Below are positions 58,483-64,000 of a stretch of DNA of 64,000 bases, in pieces. The translations under genes were made by a program, and so were the position numbers. Numbering within the stretch: the first letter of the stretch is position 1; the number at the start of each line of letters is the position of its first letter. The DNA lies in the NCBI RefSeq assembly GCF_009176725.1, contig NZ_AP020337.1, positions 558,001 to 622,000 of the forward strand, read 5' to 3'. The notes below the pieces were generated by a model, which did not search any database, was not told the origin of the DNA, and saw only the letters and a program-made list of their open reading frames with translations. This DNA comes from Pseudomonas sp. KUIN-1. GTDB lineage: Bacteria > Pseudomonadota > Gammaproteobacteria > Pseudomonadales > Pseudomonadaceae.

Positions 58483-60285
58483 ATGACAACCTCCGAATCG
58501 TCCGCAACCTCCAGCGTGAAAATCTATTTCCGCCTGTTGTCTTATGTGCGTCCGTATGTGGGCATTTTCCTGCTCAGCATCATTGGTTTCGTGATCTTCG
58601 CCTCGACCCAGCCGATGCTCGCCGGCATCCTGAAATATTTCGTCGACGGCCTGACCAATCCCGAAGCGGTGCTGTTTCCCAATGTCCCTTATCTGCGCGA
58701 GTTGCAGCTATTGCAGGCCGTGCCGCTGCTGATCGTGCTGATTGCCGCATGGCAGGGGCTGGGCTCCTTTCTGGGCAACTATTTCCTGGCCAAGGTTTCC
58801 CTGGGGCTGGTGCATGACCTGCGGGTAGAGCTGTTCAACAAGCTGCTGGTGTTGCCCAATCGCTACTTCGATACAACCAATTCCGGTCATCTGATCTCGC
58901 GCATCACCTTCAACGTCACGATGGTGACCGGCGCTGCCACCGATGCTATCAAGGTGGTGATTCGCGAAGGCCTGACCGTGGTGTTCCTGTTCATCTATCT
59001 GCTGATGATGAACTGGAAGCTGACACTGGTCATGCTCGCGATCCTGCCGTTGATTGCCGTGATGGTCGGCACCGCGAGCAAGAAATTCCGCAAGCAGAGC
59101 AAGAAGATCCAGGTGGCGATGGGCGATGTCACGCATGTTGCCTCGGAAACCATTCAGGGCTATCGCGTAGTCCGCAGCTTCGGTGGCGAGGCCTACGAGC
59201 AGGCGCGCTTTGCCCAGGCCAGCAACAGCAACACCCAAAAGCAGCTGCGCATGACCAAGACCGGCGCCATCTACACGCCGATGCTGCAACTGGTGATCTA
59301 CAGCGCCATGGCGGTGCTGATGTTCCTGGTGCTGTTCCTGCGTGGTGAAGCGACTGCGGGTGATCTGGTTGCCTATATCACCGCTGCGGGCCTGCTGCCC
59401 AAGCCGATCCGGCAGCTGTCGGAAGTCAGTTCGACGATCCAGAAAGGCGTCGCCGGTGCCGAGAGCATCTTCGAACAGCTGGATGTGGAAGAGGAAGTCG
59501 ACACCGGCACCATCGAGCGTGAGCGCGTGACCGGCCACCTCGAGGTGAAGAACCTCAGCTTCTTCTACCCGCAGACTGCGCGTCAGGTGTTGAACGACAT
59601 CAGTTTCTCCGCCGCGCCGGGGCAGATGATTGCCCTGGTAGGACGCTCCGGCAGCGGCAAGTCGACCCTGGCCAACCTGATCCCGCGTTTCTACGGGCAC
59701 GACATCGGCAACATCCTGCTCGATGGCGTCGAGATCAACGATTATCGCTTGCGTAACCTGCGCAGGCACATCGCTCAGGTCAATCAGAACGTCACGCTGT
59801 TCAATGACACGATTGCCAACAACATTGCCTACGGCGATCTGGCCGGTGCGCCGCGTGCCGACATCGAAGCGGCTGCCGCTGATGCGTACGCCAAGGAATT
59901 CATCGACCAGTTGCCGCAGGGTTTCGATACCCAGGTGGGCGAAAACGGTGTGCTGCTGTCCGGCGGTCAACGCCAGCGTCTGGCCATTGCCCGCGCGCTG
60001 CTCAAGAACGCCCCGTTGCTGATTCTCGACGAAGCCACCTCGGCGCTGGACACCGAGTCCGAGCGGCACATTCAGGCGGCGCTGGATCACGTCATGAAGG
60101 GCCGTACCACGCTGGTCATCGCCCACCGCCTTTCGACCATCGAAAAGGCTGACCTGATTCTGGTCATGGATGCCGGGCAGATCGTCGAACGCGGTACGCA
60201 CACCGAGCTGCTGGCGCAGAACGGCTATTACGCCCGCCTGCATGCCATGGGGCTGGACGAGCCAGCGCCTGCCGGCGCGGTTTGA
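58483..60285 (+). CDS. msbA: Lipid A/LPS flippase MsbA
   Basis: A 600-residue ABC exporter half-transporter. Six membrane helices occupy residues 20-320. The ATPase domain has Walker A GRSGSGKSTL (about 387-396), Q-loop QVNQNVTLFND, signature LSGGQRQRLAIARALL, Walker B LLILDEATSALD and H-loop IAHRLST. As a homodimer MsbA flips lipid A-core across the inner membrane. The start at 58483 (MTTSESSATSSVKIYFRLL) gives the usual length. Its place between waaL and hldE is the pseudomonad arrangement. A hairpin follows the stop. Confidence 0.97.
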   Translation: MTTSESSATSSVKIYFRLLSYVRPYVGIFLLSIIGFVIFASTQPMLAGILKYFVDGLTNPEAVLFPNVPYLRELQLLQAVPLLIVLIAAWQGLGSFLGNYFLAKVSLGLVHDLRVELFNKLLVLPNRYFDTTNSGHLISRITFNVTMVTGAATDAIKVVIREGLTVVFLFIYLLMMNWKLTLVMLAILPLIAVMVGTASKKFRKQSKKIQVAMGDVTHVASETIQGYRVVRSFGGEAYEQARFAQASNSNTQKQLRMTKTGAIYTPMLQLVIYSAMAVLMFLVLFLRGEATAGDLVAYITAAGLLPKPIRQLSEVSSTIQKGVAGAESIFEQLDVEEEVDTGTIERERVTGHLEVKNLSFFYPQTARQVLNDISFSAAPGQMIALVGRSGSGKSTLANLIPRFYGHDIGNILLDGVEINDYRLRNLRRHIAQVNQNVTLFNDTIANNIAYGDLAGAPRADIEAAAADAYAKEFIDQLPQGFDTQVGENGVLLSGGQRQRLAIARALLKNAPLLILDEATSALDTESERHIQAALDHVMKGRTTLVIAHRLSTIEKADLILVMDAGQIVERGTHTELLAQNGYYARLHAMGLDEPAPAGAV

Positions 60286-60294
60286 CCTCATTAT

Positions 60295-60319
60295 CAGGCG
60301 GGCTGACACAGCCCGCCTG
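60295..60319 (+). terminator. Hairpin after msbA
   Basis: CAGGCGGGCT-GACAC-AGCCCGCCTG is a perfect 10-base-pair stem with a 5-base loop, 9 bases after the msbA stop, followed by CCTTTC. The T-run is weak, so it may be a partial terminator before hldE. Confidence 0.65.
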
Positions 60320-60409
60320 CCTTTCAGCGGTGTGATTCAACAGCCTGTCGGTTGCAAACCCCTGTGCTAAGATTCCGCCCCTGTCCATTTTTCAAGTACG
60401 GGTTGTTCC

Positions 60410-61834
60410 ATGAAGCTATCCATGCCGCGCTTTGATCAGGCCCCTGTCCTGGTGGTGGGCGATGTCATGCTCGACAGATACTGGCATGGTGGTACCTCGC
60501 GTATTTCCCCTGAAGCGCCAGTGCCTGTGGTCAAGGTCGATCAGATCGAGGACCGTCCGGGTGGCGCTGCCAACGTGGCCTTGAACATCGCTGCGCTGGG
60601 CGCACCGGCTTCGCTGGTCGGTGTGACGGGGGATGACGAAGCTGCCGAGAGTCTGACCAACAGCCTCAAGGCTGCTGGCGTGCTGGCGCGCTTTCAGCGC
60701 ATCGCCGATCAGCCGACCATCGTCAAACTGCGTGTCATGAGTCGCCACCAGCAGCTGTTGCGCATCGATTTCGAAGAACCGTTCAGGACCGACCCGCTGG
60801 CCCTGAGCGCAGAGGTCTATAGCTTGCTGGATGGCATCAAGGTGCTGGTCCTGTCGGATTACGGCAAGGGCGCACTGAAAAACCATCAGGCGCTGATCCA
60901 GGCCGCCCGCAAGCGCGGCATTCCGGTGCTGGCCGACCCCAAGGGCAAGGATTTCGCGATCTATCGCGGTGCCAGCCTGATCACACCGAACCTCAGCGAA
61001 TTCGAAGCCATCGTCGGCCATTGTGTCGATGAGGCACAACTGGTCACCAAGGGTGCGCAGTTGATGCAGGAGCTCGATCTCGGCGCGCTGCTGGTGACCC
61101 GTGGCGAGCATGGCATGACCTTGCTGCGTCCTGATCAGCAGGCGCTGCACCTGCCGGCGCGTGCCCGCGAAGTGTTCGATGTGACCGGCGCTGGCGATAC
61201 AGTGATTTCTACCCTGGCTGCGGCGATCGCTGCCGGCGAAGAGTTGCCGCATGCGGTAGCGCTGGCCAATCTGGCCGCGGGCATCGTGGTCGGCAAGCTG
61301 GGCACTGCGGCCATCAGCGCACCCGAGCTGCGCCGTGCCATTCAGCGCGAAGAGGGCTCCGAGCGCGGCGTGCTGGGGCTGGAGCAACTGCTGCTGGCGG
61401 TCGACGATGCGCGCGCGCACAAGGAAAGGATCGTCTTCACCAACGGCTGTTTCGACATTCTCCACGCCGGTCATGTGACCTATCTGGAGCAGGCGCGCGC
61501 CCTGGGTGATCGCCTGATCGTTGCCGTCAACGACGATGCGTCCGTCAGCCGCCTGAAAGGGCCGGGCCGACCGATCAACAGCGTTGAGCGGCGCATGGCG
61601 GTGCTGGCAGGTCTGGGGGCCGTGGACTGGGTCATCAGCTTCCCGGAAGGAACCCCTGAAAACCTGCTGACTCACGTCAAGCCCGATGTGCTGGTCAAGG
61701 GCGGTGACTACGGTGTTGACCAAGTGGTCGGTGCCGATATCGTTCAGGCGTACGGCGGCGAAGTGCGTGTGCTGGGGCTGGTGGAAAACAGCTCCACCAC
61801 CGCGATCGTCGAAAAGATTCGAGGGCAGGGGTAG
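60410..61834 (+). CDS. hldE: Bifunctional heptose-7-phosphate kinase/heptose-1-phosphate adenylyltransferase
   Basis: A 474-residue fusion. The N-terminal ribokinase-type half (1-320) has [37 protein letters not shown] and the catalytic [16 protein letters not shown] (about 260-275). The C-terminal nucleotidyltransferase half (about 340-474) has [20 protein letters not shown] with the HxGH motif, and ends [20 protein letters not shown] and [12 protein letters not shown]. The enzyme makes ADP-heptose precursor used by WaaC and WaaF, encoded upstream in this window. It starts at 60410 with TTCC/GGTTG upstream (weak binding site) and a possible -10 TAAGAT near 60368. Confidence 0.97.
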   Translation: MKLSMPRFDQAPVLVVGDVMLDRYWHGGTSRISPEAPVPVVKVDQIEDRPGGAANVALNIAALGAPASLVGVTGDDEAAESLTNSLKAAGVLARFQRIADQPTIVKLRVMSRHQQLLRIDFEEPFRTDPLALSAEVYSLLDGIKVLVLSDYGKGALKNHQALIQAARKRGIPVLADPKGKDFAIYRGASLITPNLSEFEAIVGHCVDEAQLVTKGAQLMQELDLGALLVTRGEHGMTLLRPDQQALHLPARAREVFDVTGAGDTVISTLAAAIAAGEELPHAVALANLAAGIVVGKLGTAAISAPELRRAIQREEGSERGVLGLEQLLLAVDDARAHKERIVFTNGCFDILHAGHVTYLEQARALGDRLIVAVNDDASVSRLKGPGRPINSVERRMAVLAGLGAVDWVISFPEGTPENLLTHVKPDVLVKGGDYGVDQVVGADIVQAYGGEVRVLGLVENSSTTAIVEKIRGQG

Positions 61835-61843
61835 GGGTTAGTT

Positions 61844-61878
61844 GCAAGCTACAAGCTGCAAGCTACAAGCTACAAGCC
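61844..61878. repeat. Five-copy heptanucleotide tandem repeat (RCAAGCT)
   Basis: GCAAGCT-ACAAGCT-GCAAGCT-ACAAGCT-ACAAGCC occurs 9 bases after the hldE stop. Its complement (AGCTTGT) partly matches the following GGCTTGA array, so the two arrays can pair as an imperfect long hairpin between the convergent genes. Confidence 0.85.
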
Positions 61879-61897
61879 ACAGCAGATCAAATCAAAA

Positions 61898-61965
61898 GGC
61901 TTGAGGCTTGAGGCTTGAGGCTTGAGGCTTGAGGCTTGAGGCTTGAGGCTTGAGGCTTGAGGCTT
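61898..61965. repeat. Heptanucleotide tandem array (GGCTTGA, about 9.7 copies)
   Basis: Nine perfect units of GGCTTGA run from 61898 to 61960, followed by a five-base partial unit. The end overlaps the last two bases of the minus-strand gene ending at 61964. It is a likely slippage-prone variable-number repeat. With the preceding array and the later GCTTACAGCTTGC it could form a stem that separates the two genes. Confidence 0.95.
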
Positions 61966-62920
61966 ACAGCTTGCCACTAATGGAGTGCAACAACTCCCGG
62001 GCCTTGCCGGTCAGGCGTTTGAGTCCTGACTTCTTCGCCGGTGGGGCCATGCCCTGCTGACGCAGCCAGTCCTTCCAACGAATCCGCTCTTCACGCACCA
62101 CCCAGCCATCCTGCGCGGCGAAACTCTCGGCCAGGTACAGCCCTCTCGTGCCGGCCGGGATCAGCTTGTCGCGCTTGAGCGTGTACAGCTCAGGCAGGGG
62201 CGCGCCATTCTCCAGCGGCATCAGGTACAGGTCAGGCTTGCTGCGGTTGAGGCGGGCGACCAGTTGATCGTTTTCCAGGGCTTCGTCGACATGGAAAAGG
62301 CTGACCGGCCGCGCTTCCTTGGGGATTTCCAGGCGCATGTCGTAAATCAGCTGCAACGACGCCGTGGGCAAATGCACATAGGCCCGTGGGCGTTCCAGCA
62401 GGGTCAGGCTGCCGGTTCGAACAGGTCTCGCGGCGCCGGAGAGGGGGCTGAGGCGAAACGGCATGGCCTCGCGATAATGCAGCGCGGCAGCATAGGGCGC
62501 AGGTAGCCAGGTCTCCTTGAACAGCCCGCTGAGCCAGCCCTGCGGTGTTTCGATCAGGCACTCTTCGGCCACTTCCTGAATCGCGGTGTGCAGCGGCAGT
62601 GTCAGCTCATGGGCCGGGACATAACCCGAGATCAGCTTGAGTACGACGTCGCCGCGGTCCTGACGACGCTGGCGGACCAGCACCCAGTAATCGCGATTCT
62701 GCCAACTGACGGTCAGGCGAACGGACACCCCCAGATTGGCCAGCTCGGTGGCGAAACGTTCGGTGTCCGGCACGTCGATCTTGCGCCGCCGCTGCAAGGT
62801 TTGCGCGAAGTTCATCGGCATGCCGACGCTCTGGTAGCTCAGGCTTTCCGGAGTGGCCTCGACAAACAGCGGCAGTGTCTTGAAGTTGCTGGGATTCTTC
62901 CGGATCAGTGTTCGCGGCAT
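61964..62920 (-). CDS. Uncharacterised protein with a degenerate Nudix-like box
   Basis: A 318-residue protein I do not recognise by name. It has no signal peptide or membrane helix. Residues about 100-125 read GYVPAHE, nine residues, then QEVAEECLI. The Nudix box is G-x5-E-x7-R-E-U-x-E-E-x-G-U, so the G-x5-E spacing and the E-U-x-E-E core are kept, but Arg is Gln, Gly is Leu and the middle is two residues longer. Around it are beta-strand-like segments (DYWVLVRQRRQDRGDVVLKL) that would suit a Nudix fold. The C-terminus is basic (KKSGLKRLTGKARELLHS). The start at 62920 has AAGGAG upstream. It is convergent with hldE and 36 bases after the aldo/keto reductase gene, so probably co-transcribed with it. 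A catalytically inactive or altered Nudix protein is possible. Confidence 0.7.
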   Translation of the reverse strand: MPRTLIRKNPSNFKTLPLFVEATPESLSYQSVGMPMNFAQTLQRRRKIDVPDTERFATELANLGVSVRLTVSWQNRDYWVLVRQRRQDRGDVVLKLISGYVPAHELTLPLHTAIQEVAEECLIETPQGWLSGLFKETWLPAPYAAALHYREAMPFRLSPLSGAARPVRTGSLTLLERPRAYVHLPTASLQLIYDMRLEIPKEARPVSLFHVDEALENDQLVARLNRSKPDLYLMPLENGAPLPELYTLKRDKLIPAGTRGLYLAESFAAQDGWVVREERIRWKDWLRQQGMAPPAKKSGLKRLTGKARELLHSISGKL

Positions 62921-62956
62921 AACGGCTCCTTCTTGCGTTGGGGTCGGCCGCCTTAA

Positions 62957-63772
62957 TCAGGCTTGACGGCAAATCACGGCAGCGGCAGTTGCAACGTTGT
63001 GTGCCAGGTGCAACGGGTTGATGGTGCCGACAATAGCACTGGCAACCGCCGGATGTTCAAACAGTAGCTGGAAACTGGCGTGGACCGGGTCCGTGCCGGG
63101 TGTCAGGCAGACATGACCACTGGCCAGCGCTTTCTTCACCAGAATGCCCTTGCCATGAGCCTGCGCGTAATCCAGTACCGGCTTTTCGTCCTGCTCGTTG
63201 AGGTTGTAGGTGACCATTGCGCAGTCACCCTCACGCAGCGCCAGCAGGCCGCCTTCGACGGTCTTGCCGGAAAAGCCGAAGCCACGAATCTTGCCTTCGC
63301 GCTTGAGGTCGGCGAGCGTCTGATACACCTCGGCATCGTTGAGGATCGCCAGATCATTGCCGTCCGAATGCACCAGAACCAGATCGAGAAAGTCAGTTTC
63401 AAGACGTTTCAGGCTGCGCTCGACCGATGTGCGTGTATGGGCGGCACTGAAGTCATGGCTCGACTGGCCGTTGACGAATTCCTCGCCAACCTTGCTGACG
63501 ATCACCCAGTCCTGGCGCTGACCACGCAGCAGCGGCCCCAGGCGTTCTTCGCTGGTGCCGTAGGCGGGCGCCGTGTCGATCAGGTTGATGCCCATGTCGC
63601 GGGCCATGCGCAGCAGCATCTGCGCCTGCTGGTCATCGGGAATCTTGAAGCCGCTGGGGTATTTGACGCCCTGGTCGCGCCCCAGTTTGACGGTGCCCAG
63701 CCCCAGCGGCGATACGTTCAGGCCGGTACTGCCCAGCGGGCGATGCAGATCGTGCAGGGTTTTCAGGCTCAT
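62957..63772 (-). CDS. Aldo/keto reductase
   Basis: A 271-residue protein of the aldo/keto reductase superfamily. It begins LHDLHRPLGSTGLNVSPLGL, with LGTVKLGRDQGVK next. The catalytic set is visible: Asp and Tyr in INLIDTAPAYGTSEERLG, Lys in WVIVSKVGEE, His in LDLVLVHSDGND. The C-terminal NADP part has QLLFEHPAVASAIVGTINPL. It reduces carbonyl compounds with NADPH; the substrate is not evident. Its length is slightly short for the family (about 300). Its ATG overlaps the stop of the preceding gene by 4 bases (ATGA), which shows an operon. Confidence 0.92.
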   Translation of the reverse strand: MSLKTLHDLHRPLGSTGLNVSPLGLGTVKLGRDQGVKYPSGFKIPDDQQAQMLLRMARDMGINLIDTAPAYGTSEERLGPLLRGQRQDWVIVSKVGEEFVNGQSSHDFSAAHTRTSVERSLKRLETDFLDLVLVHSDGNDLAILNDAEVYQTLADLKREGKIRGFGFSGKTVEGGLLALREGDCAMVTYNLNEQDEKPVLDYAQAHGKGILVKKALASGHVCLTPGTDPVHASFQLLFEHPAVASAIVGTINPLHLAHNVATAAAVICRQA

Positions 63773-64000
63773 GGCAGCAGTTCATCCCAGACAGGTATGG
63801 CCATCGGAGGCCGTGGCACATCGCTCAGCGCAGCTTGTGGGGTCGGGTGGATGCCGTCTCTGGACAGCTGCGACAGGACTCGGTCGGCGAAGTCCGGAGC
63901 CAGTGCCAGCTTGGTCGGCCAGCCGATCATCAGGCGTTGCTGGCTGTCGAGGAAGGCGTTGTCCGGGCGCACCAGTCCTGATTGAGCCGGCTCGGCACGA
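63769..64000 (-). CDS. C-terminal fragment of an unrecognised protein (cut by window edge)
   Basis: The frame is open from the window edge to the stop at 63769. The visible 76 residues include LVRPDNAFLDSQQRLMIGWP and end with MAIPVWDELLP. The stop overlaps the start of the aldo/keto reductase gene by 4 bases, so both are translated together. There are no motifs I can name in this part; it looks soluble. Confidence 0.6.
   Translation of the reverse strand, partial: RAEPAQSGLVRPDNAFLDSQQRLMIGWPTKLALAPDFADRVLSQLSRDGIHPTPQAALSDVPRPPMAIPVWDELLP

Noticed and set aside
61898..61965. Possible CRISPR array
   Set aside because: Units are 7 bases with no spacers, and no cas genes are present; it is a simple tandem repeat.

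Overview
The window is chromosomal DNA of a fluorescent Pseudomonas, most likely of the Pseudomonas syringae group. This rests on the order of the LPS-core block (waaF-waaC-waaG-waaP, three InaA/WaaP-type kinase genes, carbamoyltransferase, wapH-like, mig-14-like, dnpA-like, ssg-like, waaL, kinase, msbA, hldE), which follows the P. aeruginosa PA5012-PA4996 locus, on the pseudomonad-style aceE/aceF and glnE arrangement, and on a typical Pseudomonas REP element (27779-27805). No tRNA, rRNA, insertion sequence, phage or CRISPR array was seen. Both edges cut genes.

Layout. 1-3014: the N-terminal part of an MscK-type mechanosensitive channel and an NhaP2-type antiporter. 3264-9146: two tandem toxin genes with related N-terminal bodies but different C-terminal enzymes, a large-clostridial-toxin-like glycosyltransferase and an R-S-ExE mono-ADP-ribosyltransferase. 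9169-17131: an acyl-CoA dehydrogenase and the divergent putA/putP proline-use genes, whose shared control region holds five GTTGCA motifs. 17215-27703: a leaderless PL7 alginate lyase, a response regulator-PAS-GGDEF-EAL protein, a YgjP-like metallopeptidase, a small HTH protein, ElaA, a periplasmic binding protein, YccS, an HI0933-type flavoprotein and DbpA. 28023-35817: aceF and aceE on the minus strand and glnE on the plus strand, with two GntR/FadR-like palindromes upstream of aceE. 35947-61834: the LPS-core block, with glycosyltransferases, five kinase-like domains in four adjacent genes, ligation, flipping (MsbA) and ADP-heptose synthesis (HldE). 61844-64000: heptanucleotide repeats, an uncharacterised protein with a degenerate Nudix box, an aldo/keto reductase and a cut gene.

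The most unusual content is three very large modular toxins. The third (43127-49255, 2042 residues, minus strand) sits inside the otherwise co-directional LPS-core block and has a duplicated C-terminal unit resembling the Tiki/ChaN/erythromycin-esterase superfamily. One copy keeps the GESH and GNSHS histidine motifs and the other has lost both. All three toxins share a module of about 70 residues directly before their C-terminal effector regions, suggesting a common delivery body with interchangeable effectors. No signal peptide, adjacent immunity gene or obvious HrpL box was seen for any of them, so their secretion route is unknown.

All function calls come from reading the translations and from knowledge of the families. 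No database search or structure prediction was run.
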